A stretch of 64,000 nucleotides of DNA from Flavobacteriales bacterium (GCA_947470515.1 CANITF010000010.1:22634-86633), one strand, 5' to 3'. Positions 1 through 8,806 are shown, numbered from the stretch's first letter. The notes: a model not told the origin generated them from the letters alone. Translations and numbers: made by a program.

Positions 1-393
1 CTGTAGTGCGCTAATTTCTGAGTTAAGCTTTTCGTTTCTAATTATAATAGATGATTTTTTTGTTGTCCCAACATGAAATCGTTCGAGGGAAATTCCAAAT
101 CGAGCGATGATTTCAGTTTCCAAACCTTTTGTTTGTAGAGAATTGACTGGTAATTCTAATTTTGAAATTGTCTTGAAACCTAAAATTGTCAATTTTCTTA
201 TTTCAACGATAAATGGATTTTGATTTACTCGAAAAGACATTTCGCCGCTTGCAGAAATCGATGTGTAATTTCTCCAAAACCAAAAACTTTTTTTATGCCA
301 AATAAAAATGGTGCCATTTTCTCTATTACCATAATTCCATGATACTTTAATAGTTGATCCGTGAAGTATGAATTTATGGTTAGTTTTTAGCAT
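1..393 (-). CDS. Hypothetical protein, partial (runs off left edge)
   Basis: On the minus strand an ATG at 393 opens a frame that stays free of stops for 131 codons to the window edge, which is unlikely by chance in such A/T-rich DNA. The protein begins MLKTNHKFILHGSTIKVSWN and has many alternating hydrophobic, aromatic and basic residues, suggesting beta structure. No signal peptide or membrane segment is visible in the part present. It is transcribed away from the next gene, so 394-595 is a divergent promoter region. I do not recognise a family, and the C-terminus is outside the window. Confidence 0.5.
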   Translation of the reverse strand, partial: MLKTNHKFILHGSTIKVSWNYGNRENGTIFIWHKKSFWFWRNYTSISASGEMSFRVNQNPFIVEIRKLTILGFKTISKLELPVNSLQTKGLETEIIARFGISLERFHVGTTKKSSIIIRNEKLNSEISALQ

Positions 394-595
394 TGGGCTA
401 AATATATAAAATTAAAGTAGAAATGTCATAAAGATTGAAGTGTTACTTTTTTAAATGAATTGATTATTATTTTAAATGATGAAATGAATAAAACAGTTTT
501 CTTTGAAATGTATTTTATTTTTTATATATTAAAAAAGTTGCAGTAATTGTTTTTTACAAAACGAATTTTCAATTTTCATTTAAAAATTCATAGAC

Positions 596-1111
596 ATGGA
601 AGAATCATATACAGATGCTATCAAATCAGAGATGTTAAAAGGAAGATTATTTGAAGAGATTTTAAATGAAGATCCACCAGAAGATTGCACATCAGATGAA
701 CTGCATGCGTGGCTCGATGCCGGCGAAAGTGCAGGTCTTCATAAAAATATTGTTGATAATTTTAGTGTAACAAAGAGAAAAGTATTTTTCCTTGAGAAAT
801 CATTAATTATACTTATTCTGGTAATGATTTCATCTCCGTTTTTTATTCAGTATAACGTCTATTTATTATTTAATATTCCAATAGGAATTATTGTGGCAAT
901 TTTGGGTCGTAAAAACGGAGAATTATATTCAACAATTGAAATGAAAGTAAATTTGAATGAATTGCAAAGGCACTTAACGATTAAAGGATATACGCGTAGG
1001 GCAAAAATCAGAGATTTCTTTAATGAATTATTTTTTAAACCACTAAATTATATTTGTCTTTTATGTGAATTTCTATTTCCTCCGATAAATTTAAAAAAAA
1101 TAAAAATTTAA
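596..1111 (+). CDS. Small membrane protein of unknown function
   Basis: A 171-residue protein with an acidic N-terminal region (about 1-60), two adjacent hydrophobic segments at about 69-86 and 88-103, and a basic, aromatic C-terminal region ending in a Lys/Ile tail. The layout suggests a helical hairpin in the inner membrane with both soluble parts on the cytoplasmic side. The ATG lies just after the divergent intergenic region. Another unknown gene follows 37 bases downstream on the same strand, so the two may be co-transcribed. No known domain is recognised. Confidence 0.6.
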   Translation: MEESYTDAIKSEMLKGRLFEEILNEDPPEDCTSDELHAWLDAGESAGLHKNIVDNFSVTKRKVFFLEKSLIILILVMISSPFFIQYNVYLLFNIPIGIIVAILGRKNGELYSTIEMKVNLNELQRHLTIKGYTRRAKIRDFFNELFFKPLNYICLLCEFLFPPINLKKIKI

Positions 1112-1148
1112 TTATACGTAGATTTAATTTTAAAAAGAAATAGAAATT

Positions 1149-1859
1149 ATGCCAAAAGCAAGTATAAAAATGAATGATGATTTTATTTTTTTATTCTCTA
1201 AAAGAACAGTTGGGAATGAAAGTGAAACGAGGGTAATTCCGAATTACGTATTAGATCATTTTCTTAAGAATTATAAAAGATTTCAAATCTTAGATGAAAG
1301 CATTCAAAAAAAATATTCTGAATATTCTAATTATGTTATAGATTTAAATTCTGAGCCATTCTTTCTTTTAGAATTTGAGTTAACTTATAGTGGAAGTGCA
1401 TTAGGAGGGATTTTACAAAGACTAAATGTTACGGAAGAATCTGAAGTTTCGGTAAATTATATAGAAACAATTTTTGAAGATGATGAATTTTTTTACTTAA
1501 AATTTAATATTAGTGGTCAAGTATACTGGGACTTTAAGCCGACACATTTAAAAAAATTCCAAACCTATGTTGAAAATCACAAAGGCACTTGGGATAATGC
1601 AAATATTTATTTAAGACTAAATTTTAGAGATAACTTTTTGTATAGTGATTCTTTAAAATATAATCATGGTAGTTCAATTCCTGAAGAACCTGAAAGCGCA
1701 GATAATATCAGATTTATTTTAGAAATTTCGCCTAATATATTTTCTACTATTAAAAATTATAAACCTCAAAATAAATGGGAATTAGAATCTAAATTTTGGC
1801 AAATGTTCGATGAAAAAGACATAACATTAGTAGGGAAATATTTAGAACATTTTAATTAA
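1149..1859 (+). CDS. Hypothetical protein
   Basis: A 236-residue soluble protein without signal peptide or membrane segment. It is rich in Asn, Phe, Tyr and acidic residues and contains the segment EFELTYSGSALGGILQRL near residue 75. It follows the two-segment membrane protein by 37 bases in the same direction, so a two-gene transcript is plausible. The very low G+C and lack of recognisable domains fit an accessory or strain-specific gene. Function unknown. Confidence 0.6.
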   Translation: MPKASIKMNDDFIFLFSKRTVGNESETRVIPNYVLDHFLKNYKRFQILDESIQKKYSEYSNYVIDLNSEPFFLLEFELTYSGSALGGILQRLNVTEESEVSVNYIETIFEDDEFFYLKFNISGQVYWDFKPTHLKKFQTYVENHKGTWDNANIYLRLNFRDNFLYSDSLKYNHGSSIPEEPESADNIRFILEISPNIFSTIKNYKPQNKWELESKFWQMFDEKDITLVGKYLEHFN

Positions 1860-2630
1860 TTCAATTTTTTGATAGAGCGACGAGTTGGTTACTATTAAAA
1901 TGTAAACCCGAATCCAATTTCATGTAATTTGAGTTGTCTGTTTTTCAAAATTCCAACAGATTTTTTTAGTAACATTTTTCATGTTTTAAAAATTACTTCA
2001 AATCTTCTTTTAGGACCTCAAAAGATTATTTTATTAAATAATTTAGATGCGCATTTCAGGTCTATTTCAAAGACCTATTTTTGCCTAAATTTCATCAAAT
2101 TATTATTTTATTAAATAATAAAAGGGTAGTTAATTATTTAAAAAAATAATTTTTTTGACAATTTATGGTTCTCATTCCAACTTTTTTTCTATCTTCGTGT
2201 AAGAAAGTTATCAACACTTTTTCTTCAATTTTAGGTCCGTTTTCGGGAGGACTCAGTATTGAACACATGCTTTAACTGACGCTTGTAACGAACTGAAAAT
2301 CAGAATGCTTACATGTAAAAAATACTGCCTCCGGCTCCACTCCACAGGAAAGCACGCCAAAATCGGTGTACTTTTCTTTTTTGCTCCCTCCAGAAGTATT
2401 GCTAGCGCTAAGTATCAGAGAAACCACCCGATTCATTTCGAGGGTTCGAACTGAATTTTTCTCAAATACCATCTTCCGAGGAAACATCGAACTAATTATC
2501 CGTTGCTTTGTTGCTGTATCTCTTTGTGAATATAGGTTTTTAAATTTTTAAATTTTTAAATTGCATTTTGAGTATAATTCACTTTAGATGTCTCATTTTA
2601 ACAAGATAATCCAAATGCACCTAAACTTGC
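1860..2630. other. Gene-poor stretch with a G+C-richer block
   Basis: No convincing gene in about 770 bases. The first 370 bases are very A/T-rich. From about 2233 to 2490 the composition becomes clearly richer in G+C, with short complementary segments such as GTCC/GGAC at 2235-2252 and ACATG/CATGT around 2264-2316. Short frames exist on both strands but they overlap each other and none resembles a known protein. At 2537-2562 there is a small tandem array of a TAAATTTTT-like 9-mer. A structured RNA or dispersed repeat is possible; nothing identifies it. Confidence 0.4.
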
Positions 2631-3113
2631 TTACCTATGCTGATCCAATAAAATAACGTTTCCATCAGGATCTGTCAACATTACACTTGCAGGACCTGAA
2701 GTTTTTTCATCTGCCTCCATCGTCAAGGGAATATTTTTGGATTTCAAGTGCTTTTGAATAATTCGAATATCATCGAAGTTCTTAACGTTTTTGGCGTTAA
2801 CGTCCCATCCAGGGTTGAAAGTCAGCATGTTTCCTTCAAACATTCCTTGGAATATTCCTATTATGGTGTTTTCATTTTTCAGGATTAAATAATTCGAAGC
2901 CTCGTCGCCACCCATCTGAGAAAATCCTAAATTCTCGTAAAACACTTTTGATGCTTTAAGGTCTTTAACACTCAAGCTAAGAGAAAAAACACCTAATTTA
3001 ATTGGCTTTTCATCCTGGTGTTTTTCTTTTTTAGTTGTGCCAATAAATGACATTGTTAATAGTCCTAATCCAAACGCAAAAAGCAGCGCTATGGGTAAAT
3101 ATATTTTTTTCAT
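2631..3113 (-). CDS. Exported/membrane-anchored VOC (glyoxalase-fold) protein
   Basis: A 160-residue protein with an N-terminal hydrophobic segment (about 5-24) that acts as signal peptide or anchor. It is followed by a single VOC (glyoxalase/bleomycin-resistance/dioxygenase fold) module at about 39-160. Visible hallmarks are the SLSVKDLKASKVFYENLGF entry strand and helix and the C-terminal SVMLTDPDGNVILLDQ strand. VOC proteins are metal-dependent isomerases, dioxygenases or binding proteins, and the sequence does not tell which. It is divergent from the aminotransferase gene at 3294. The envelope location is inferred from the N-terminus. Confidence 0.8.
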   Translation of the reverse strand: MKKIYLPIALLFAFGLGLLTMSFIGTTKKEKHQDEKPIKLGVFSLSLSVKDLKASKVFYENLGFSQMGGDEASNYLILKNENTIIGIFQGMFEGNMLTFNPGWDVNAKNVKNFDDIRIIQKHLKSKNIPLTMEADEKTSGPASVMLTDPDGNVILLDQHR

Positions 3114-3293
3114 AAATTTGAAATTATAATTTTTTTGACTAAATGGTTTTGAAAATAATTTGGAAAGTATAAAGATCTTATAATTAACGTTATATTAATG
3201 CTTGTTTTTTTTAGATTATTTATTTTCAACTCAGATACTTTTTATTTATCTTTAATGCCTGTACCATTCATCTGTTAAAAATGCTTTCAATTT

Positions 3294-4457
3294 ATGTTTA
3301 AGAATAATTCAGTCAATTTAACACTCTTAAAACAGCGCGCTTTTAACCTAAGATGGGCAACTTTACCGGAAGGCGTAATACCCTTAACGGCTGCAGATCC
3401 TGATTTTCCCAGTGCACCTGAAATTTCAGAAGCAATTAGTTCATTTGCCAAGGATAAATATTATTGTTACGGTCCACCCGAAGGTTTACCTGATTTTAAA
3501 GAAAGTATTGCAACTTATTTTCAGGTGAAACGAAATGTACCAGTTTCTCCTGCTTTTTCTTTTCCTGTCGACAGTGCCGCTTTTGGAATATACTTGACTT
3601 GTAAAGCCTTTCTTTCTCCAGGAGATGAAGCAATAATTTTTGACCCAGTAGATTTTCTATTTCGCTATTCAATTGAATCTGTTGATGCTAAAGCCATTCC
3701 TTTTGCAATTCCCCCGGGAACAATTAAAGTGGATTTTGAAGAACTTGAAATGCTGATAACAAAAAACACGAAGATGATTTGTCTTTGTAACCCACTGAAT
3801 CCGACGGGTAAAGTTTTTACAAAAGAAGAGTTGACTCAACTTGGTGAAATTGCTTGCAAACATCAACTTATTATATTGTCAGATGAAATCTGGAGTGATA
3901 TTGTTTTTAAGCCAGCTGTATTTACGAGTATTGCTTCTATCAATGAGGAAATCAGAAATCAAACGGTCACAATAACGGGATTCAGCAAATCCTATGGTTT
4001 AGCAGGTCTAAGAATCGGAGCTGTTATGGCTCACAATCAGCAACATTTCGAAATTTTAATGGATGCTTCTATGCATTATTCGACAATTCACGGTGTCAAT
4101 GTATTGTCTCAAATTGCTGCAACAACCGCCTTGAATTCATGCGGCTATTGGTTGGATAATTTTGTTGATCATCTTTCTAATATGCGGAATTTAGTAGTCA
4201 ACGAATTAAACACCATTCCGGGATTTAAGTGTATTGCTCCAGATGGATGTTATGTTGCATTTACAGACATAACAGCTACGAATAAAACGAGTCAAGAAAT
4301 TCATGATCTATTATTGAATGAGGCAAAAGTTGCTGTTGTTCCTGGATTGAAACAATGGTTCGGTGATGGAGCTGAAGGGTATATTAGAATGAGTTTTGCA
4401 ACATCTGAAGAAATTTTAACTGATGCACTTGGAAGAGTGAAAAAACACTTGAAATGA
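3294..4457 (+). CDS. PLP-dependent aminotransferase / C-S lyase (MalY/PatB type)
   Basis: A full-length fold-type I PLP enzyme of 387 residues. Visible elements are N166 in CNPLNPTG, D197 in LSDEIW (pairs with the pyridine nitrogen), the PLP-binding Lys232 in GFSKSYGLAGLRIG, and Arg365 in GYIRMSFA (binds the substrate carboxylate). The SDEIWSDIVF segment and overall length point to the MalY/PatB cystathionine beta-lyase-like branch rather than classical AspC. The likely reaction is cleavage of cysteine S-conjugates to a thiol, pyruvate and ammonia, or transamination; the substrate is unknown. Its last 147 bases are duplicated 375 bases downstream, just before a flavoenzyme-thioredoxin fusion that is probably its operon partner. 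Confidence 0.85.
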   Translation: MFKNNSVNLTLLKQRAFNLRWATLPEGVIPLTAADPDFPSAPEISEAISSFAKDKYYCYGPPEGLPDFKESIATYFQVKRNVPVSPAFSFPVDSAAFGIYLTCKAFLSPGDEAIIFDPVDFLFRYSIESVDAKAIPFAIPPGTIKVDFEELEMLITKNTKMICLCNPLNPTGKVFTKEELTQLGEIACKHQLIILSDEIWSDIVFKPAVFTSIASINEEIRNQTVTITGFSKSYGLAGLRIGAVMAHNQQHFEILMDASMHYSTIHGVNVLSQIAATTALNSCGYWLDNFVDHLSNMRNLVVNELNTIPGFKCIAPDGCYVAFTDITATNKTSQEIHDLLLNEAKVAVVPGLKQWFGDGAEGYIRMSFATSEEILTDALGRVKKHLK

Positions 4458-4628
4458 AATCCATTTATATGTTTGGTCTTACTTTGGCTTATTGTCTTTA
4501 ATAGGTGAAATTACTTAACCAAGAGTCTGTTTTTATACTTATTTTTTTAATGACTAATCCAAATAATAATTTCAAATCTTCCAATAATTTTCATTTTTGA
4601 ATCATATTATAATTTATAAAAAAACACA

Positions 4629-4832
4629 ATGGTTTTTGTTACGTCTTTTAGAATTGCATTTGAATATAAAAAAGCAGAAATCATCTTATTGAACGAGACA
4701 AAAGTTGCTGTTGTTCCTGGATTGAAACAATGGTTCGGTGATGGAGCTGAAGGGTATATTAGAATGAGTTTTGCAAGTTCAGAAGAAATTTTAACTGATG
4801 CTCTTGGAAGAGTCAAAAAATACTTAAAATGA
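4629..4832 (+). pseudogene. Orphan duplicate of the aminotransferase C-terminus
   Basis: A 67-codon frame. Its last 48 residues match the C-terminus of the preceding aminotransferase at 45 of 48 positions, and 138 of 147 bases agree (4686-4832 against 4311-4457). The first 19 residues do not match clearly. The PLP lysine and all N-terminal catalytic residues are absent, so it cannot be an active enzyme. Five of the eight changed codons are synonymous, hinting that the two copies diverged while the source was still functional. Its stop codon overlaps the ATG of the next gene (ATGA), an arrangement probably inherited from the intact ancestor. Confidence 0.8.
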
Positions 4833-6769
4833 AGGCAGTTATAATAGGTGGAGGTATTGCAGGTCTTACAATGGCACTGCATTTAAAACGCATAAACTGG
4901 GAGGTTGTGGTGTGTGAGAAATTAGCTTCCATTCCTAATAGAGGTCATGCTTTTCTCATGAATTATGAAGGGTTATCAGTTCTTTCAGAGTTTTTCGGTG
5001 AGACGAAAGCACACTTAATGAAGCAACATGTCAATCTTTTTAGTCTCAAAAGACCTGATGATGAAGAAAAAATCAAAATCCAGTTAAATGATTGGTATTG
5101 TTTGAAAAGAATTGATGTGATTTCCTTTCTTTATTCTTTTTTCACGCATGATGTACTTATTGAAGGAAGATCCTTTTCCCATTTTATTTATGAAAACAAT
5201 AAAGCGATTGCTGCTGTGTTTGAAAATGGAGAAATCGAATATGGAGATGTGTTTATCGGTGCTGATGGCAGTAATTCTAAGGTAAGAAACGCAATTTTTG
5301 GTAAAACAAATTTTAGTTTGGTTGAAGTAAATGAAGTTGTTGGTATTTCTGGAAAAAGAATGAGCAGAAAAGGGGATGATGTAATTTTTCAAAAAATACA
5401 AAGTCAAAATAAAGGATTAGCTTTTGGCTACATTCCATCTTCTTCCGATGAAGTAGTCTGGTTTCTGCAGTATGACGTAAAACTTTCTCCAGGTATTGAA
5501 GAAAATAATCCAGAAAGTTTAAAAGCATTTTGTACAGAAATGATGAATGATTTTCCTGACGATGTAAAAACTGTTTTAGAAGCGACAGATTTCACAAATG
5601 CGTATATCTGGAGAACACGGGATTTTGATCTACTTCCAAGTTTTCATAAAGAAAATGTTGTGTTAATTGGTGACGCGGCACATTTAGCACTTCCATTTAC
5701 AAGCGCTGGAACAACCAACGCAATTATTGATGCTAAATGTGTGTCTGAATCATTAGTAGAATTTACAAGTTTTGAAGATGCATTTAATAAGTATTATGAA
5801 ATTAGATCACCAAAAATTGAAAGTCATATTGAACAAGGTAGGATATTAAAAGAAACATTTTTAAATCCAAAGAAATATAGTGAACGCGGATTTATTTTAC
5901 CATTAGTGTCTGATTCAACAAAACCGAAATCAATTTTCATTGATAAACCCTTGAAAATCATATATTATACAGATCCTATTTGTTCTACCTGTTGGGTCAT
6001 TCAACCAATTCTTCGAAAGTTAAAATTGGACTACGGTGATTATCTTGAAATTGATTATCACATGGGTGGTTTACTTCCATCATGGAAAGATTATAATAAA
6101 GGAATTATAAAAACGCCATTAGATGCTGCTAAACATTGGGAAGAAGTAAATGAATCTCAAAAAATGTTTTTAGATGGTGATATTTGGATTGAAGATCCAT
6201 TATACTCTTCTTTCCCTCCTTCAATTGCGTTTAAAGCAGCTCAATTGCAAGATAGCGATAAGGCAATAACATTTTTAAGAAGATTGAAAGAATTGGTTTT
6301 CTTAGAGAAAAAGAACATTACCAGATGGGATATTATTGAAAATGCTGCTCTTTCAAGTGGATTAGATACTGCTTTATTGAAAAAAGATTTTGCAGATAAA
6401 GGTCCTAAATTATTTGAAGCAGATTTAGAATTAGCCAAAGACCTTAAAATAAATATCTTTCCAACTTTATTCTTCTTAAAAGAAGGCATTGTAAATCATA
6501 CAATCAAAGGATTTCAACCGTACGAAAAATTTGAAGAAATTATTCTTTCAATAATTCCAGATGCCGTAAAAAAGAAAATTAGTTACAGTGCAGAAACCTT
6601 ATTTTCTATGTATAATAACATGACAGAAGATGAATTTTCGTTTCTCATGGATACAACAATTGCGGAATCGAATATACTGCTTAATGACTTATACGATCTA
6701 GGGAAAATTGACAAATACATGAGTAAACATGGAATAGTTTGGATGTTGAATTTAAACGCTAAAATTTAA
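4829..6769 (+). CDS. FAD-dependent monooxygenase fused to a DsbA/SpxH-like thioredoxin domain
   Basis: A single 646-residue frame with two enzymes. Residues 1-350 form a group A flavin monooxygenase/squalene-epoxidase-like domain: dinucleotide motif IIGGGIAG at 5-12, DG motif GADGSN at 144-149, and FAD-ribityl motif GDAAHLALPF at 281-290. Residues about 375-580 form a DsbA-family domain with a CSTC redox pair at 385-388, HMGG at 411-414 and a cis-proline motif FPT at 544-546. This resembles the FrnE/SpxH (YjbH) branch. A 60-residue C-terminal tail looks helical, perhaps winged-helix. No signal peptide, so cytoplasmic. Overlaps the aminotransferase fragment by 4 bases. The fused activities suggest coupled oxidation and thiol chemistry; the substrate is unknown. 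Confidence 0.85.
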   Translation: MKAVIIGGGIAGLTMALHLKRINWEVVVCEKLASIPNRGHAFLMNYEGLSVLSEFFGETKAHLMKQHVNLFSLKRPDDEEKIKIQLNDWYCLKRIDVISFLYSFFTHDVLIEGRSFSHFIYENNKAIAAVFENGEIEYGDVFIGADGSNSKVRNAIFGKTNFSLVEVNEVVGISGKRMSRKGDDVIFQKIQSQNKGLAFGYIPSSSDEVVWFLQYDVKLSPGIEENNPESLKAFCTEMMNDFPDDVKTVLEATDFTNAYIWRTRDFDLLPSFHKENVVLIGDAAHLALPFTSAGTTNAIIDAKCVSESLVEFTSFEDAFNKYYEIRSPKIESHIEQGRILKETFLNPKKYSERGFILPLVSDSTKPKSIFIDKPLKIIYYTDPICSTCWVIQPILRKLKLDYGDYLEIDYHMGGLLPSWKDYNKGIIKTPLDAAKHWEEVNESQKMFLDGDIWIEDPLYSSFPPSIAFKAAQLQDSDKAITFLRRLKELVFLEKKNITRWDIIENAALSSGLDTALLKKDFADKGPKLFEADLELAKDLKINIFPTLFFLKEGIVNHTIKGFQPYEKFEEIILSIIPDAVKKKISYSAETLFSMYNNMTEDEFSFLMDTTIAESNILLNDLYDLGKIDKYMSKHGIVWMLNLNAKI

Positions 6770-6870
6770 ACGAGATAGTAAGAATTCTATCTGTTTGTCA
6801 TTCTAAAAAAAGGATCTTCATAAATCGCCAATTCCAAGTTGCAATTCATGAAAAGGAGTATTAGTTGAAT

Positions 6871-6914
6871 CAAGAATAAAAAAAACGAATAGTGTATCCT
6901 TTTTTTTATTCTTG
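6871..6914. terminator. Long A/T inverted repeat, probable terminator
   Basis: A perfect 15-bp inverted repeat: CAAGAAT plus eight A at 6871-6885, and eight T plus ATTCTTG at 6900-6914, with a 14-base loop. It lies 100 bases after the fusion gene and before the next gene, fitting an A-rich hairpin with a T-run for rightward transcription. Confidence 0.45.
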
Positions 6915-6994
6915 AGTATAAGCACACTTAGGACAAAAATCTATTCTATAAGTTAAACTGATTTTCCTACATTTGTAGACTCAAAATATTAAAA

Positions 6995-8284
6995 TTGAAA
7001 GAAGACGACGAAAACACTGATCAGATTACATTTCATAAAACAAAAAATAAACGGTCGTGGTTTATAAGGATTTTCCGTGTCTCTTATTTTACCATTCTTC
7101 ATTTATTAGCAGCTGGTGCGTTATTTGCAATTTTTACAGCTTTAGCTGTTCATTTCAAATGGACAAATGATAATGGTTCTGTCGACTTAAATAGTCGCTA
7201 CATGACTAAATCTGCGGATAAATACAACCAAGGATTCAAAACAGATAGTATGTCTGTTGTGAAAAATGAATACCTCATGTTTAGGCAAATTGGTGTCTTA
7301 ACAAAATATTCTCCAACCAACGCCAAAACAATTTTAGAAGGATACCACAAAACCGGAAATATTGAAGTTGCTTTGAGGATGTTGGATGCAGTAAATCTAT
7401 GCATGATAAAAAATAAATCTTATCAAAAAGAAATTGCACAAATTAAATGGGATAAAAATGACAAAGCATTGTCTGTTTTTGCGTGGTCAAATTACAATGA
7501 ATGGAAACAGTTTTGTAAAGCAATAAAAGCAGACAAACATGCTATTGATTCTGTTTCTGCATTAACTGGTGTTGAATCTCGCATGATAGTTATGTGTTTG
7601 GTTGGTGAACAAGTGAGGATGTTTAATTCTGGGCGTGAAAAGTTTAAGAAATATGTAACGCCATTTAATCGCTTAATTCTCCCTAAAAATAGAGGGTATG
7701 GTGTGACTGGAATCCTTCAAAACACTGCCGTTAAAATTGAACAGAATTTATACGATAAAAACAGTCAATTTTATCCTGGAGACTATTTCCAAAAATGTTT
7801 GAATGTAAAAGATTCTTTTCCTGAATTGATCAACGATACAATTGAAGCGCATAAAAACATTATTATTCAGCGTTTGATAAAAGGGGGAGATCATTTTTAT
7901 TCCTACTTGTATACAGCATTCTTTTTACGTCAGTTCGAAGCGCATTGGCAAAGAGCTGGTTTTACGCTTTCCAACCGACCTGAGATTTTAGGTACCTTAT
8001 TCAACCTTGGTTATCAAAAAAGTAAACCTAAGAAAAATCCGAGTGTTGGAGGTTCCAACTTCGTAGTGGGCGACAAAGATTATACGTTTGGTGGATTGTG
8101 TTATGAATTCTATTACAGCGGTGAATTGCAAGATCTATTCCCTCTTACCGGACAAGGATTTATTCCTGTTAAAGAAGTAATGGAGAATAATAAAGACCTT
8201 GACGAAATTATTAAGAAACGGCTAGAAAAAGAGGAAAAGGACGAGGAAGAAAGACTGAAAAGAGAAGCTGCTGGATTGCTTTAA
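6995..8284 (+). CDS. Membrane-anchored lysozyme/SLT-fold protein (putative murein glycosidase)
   Basis: A 429-residue protein from a TTG start; no in-frame ATG precedes the membrane segment. A TACATTTG promoter-like box at 6968-6975 sits 20 bases upstream. A basic N-terminus precedes one transmembrane helix (about 31-52). The rest is periplasmic by inference. The segment GVESRMIVMCLVGEQ at 192-206 matches the helix carrying the catalytic Glu of SLT-type transglycosylases (Glu205 here). YGVTGILQNTA at 235-245 matches their GLMQxxPxTA motif. A charged Glu/Lys-rich tail ends the protein. A peptidoglycan-cleaving role is inferred from these two motifs only; overall similarity to known families is weak. 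Confidence 0.6.
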   Translation: MKEDDENTDQITFHKTKNKRSWFIRIFRVSYFTILHLLAAGALFAIFTALAVHFKWTNDNGSVDLNSRYMTKSADKYNQGFKTDSMSVVKNEYLMFRQIGVLTKYSPTNAKTILEGYHKTGNIEVALRMLDAVNLCMIKNKSYQKEIAQIKWDKNDKALSVFAWSNYNEWKQFCKAIKADKHAIDSVSALTGVESRMIVMCLVGEQVRMFNSGREKFKKYVTPFNRLILPKNRGYGVTGILQNTAVKIEQNLYDKNSQFYPGDYFQKCLNVKDSFPELINDTIEAHKNIIIQRLIKGGDHFYSYLYTAFFLRQFEAHWQRAGFTLSNRPEILGTLFNLGYQKSKPKKNPSVGGSNFVVGDKDYTFGGLCYEFYYSGELQDLFPLTGQGFIPVKEVMENNKDLDEIIKKRLEKEEKDEEERLKREAAGLL

Positions 8285-8380
8285 AATGATTAAAACGGGC
8301 TTCAATAGATGCATTTTTTTAATTCTAACATCACATATGAAAATCAATAGATAAATAGAAATATAAATCGGTATTTTGAA

Positions 8381-8806
8381 CTAAACTCTGTTGTTATCAG
8401 GAAGCCAATTTGTGATTGCCTTTTTTATCTCCGTTGAAGTTAACTTTTCTGAAATTGCTTTTTCTATTAAGATTGTTAACTCCTCATCGCAAGCAAAACG
8501 TAAAGCGATAACTTGTCCTAATTTCAAGTGCTTTTCCTTTTCTGCAAAAGACTTTCCTGTAAGTTCAAAATAACGGTAACGCATTTCAATTCGAATAAGT
8601 CTGTCTTGATTTTTCATTGCATACGTTCTAGAAATAAGTGCGATTAAAACAAGAATAAAGGAACTTAAAACAAAATAGAAATTCGGAAACGAAAAACCAT
8701 TTTTAACAAAATTCTGTATTGCCCAAATTAGCAGGGTCAGTAAAAGAGGGATTAAAATGAAATGATGCGCAGGATATAAACGACGATGATTTTTGAAATT
8801 TTGCAT
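8381..8806 (-). CDS. DUF6526-like two-helix membrane protein
   Basis: A 141-residue protein when started at the ATG at 8806, giving MQNFKNHRRLYPAHHF, the typical opening of this Bacteroidota family. A longer frame from 8914 only adds an unrelated, aromatic-rich extension. Two hydrophobic helices at about 16-33 and 42-60 are followed by a soluble helical domain with RYRYFELTGKSFAEKEKHL and ending NWLPDNNRV. Function of the family is unknown. It is convergent with the lysozyme-fold gene and divergent from the TPR gene at 8978. Confidence 0.7.
   Translation of the reverse strand: MQNFKNHRRLYPAHHFILIPLLLTLLIWAIQNFVKNGFSFPNFYFVLSSFILVLIALISRTYAMKNQDRLIRIEMRYRYFELTGKSFAEKEKHLKLGQVIALRFACDEELTILIEKAISEKLTSTEIKKAITNWLPDNNRV

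Noticed and set aside
1929..2114. 61-codon frame in the 1.86-2.63 kb spacer
   Set aside because: Starts at a weak codon, is dominated by Phe/Leu/Ile/Asn as expected of A/T-rich noise, and has no similarity or coupling.
2436..2460. A GGGTTCGAAC segment resembling a tRNA T-loop
   Set aside because: The flanking bases do not form a T-stem on either strand, and no anticodon or acceptor arm can be placed.
2272..2551. Overlapping frames of 61-71 codons on both strands in the G+C-richer block
   Set aside because: They overlap each other on opposite strands, have no recognisable domain or start context, and open frames are expected where G+C is higher.
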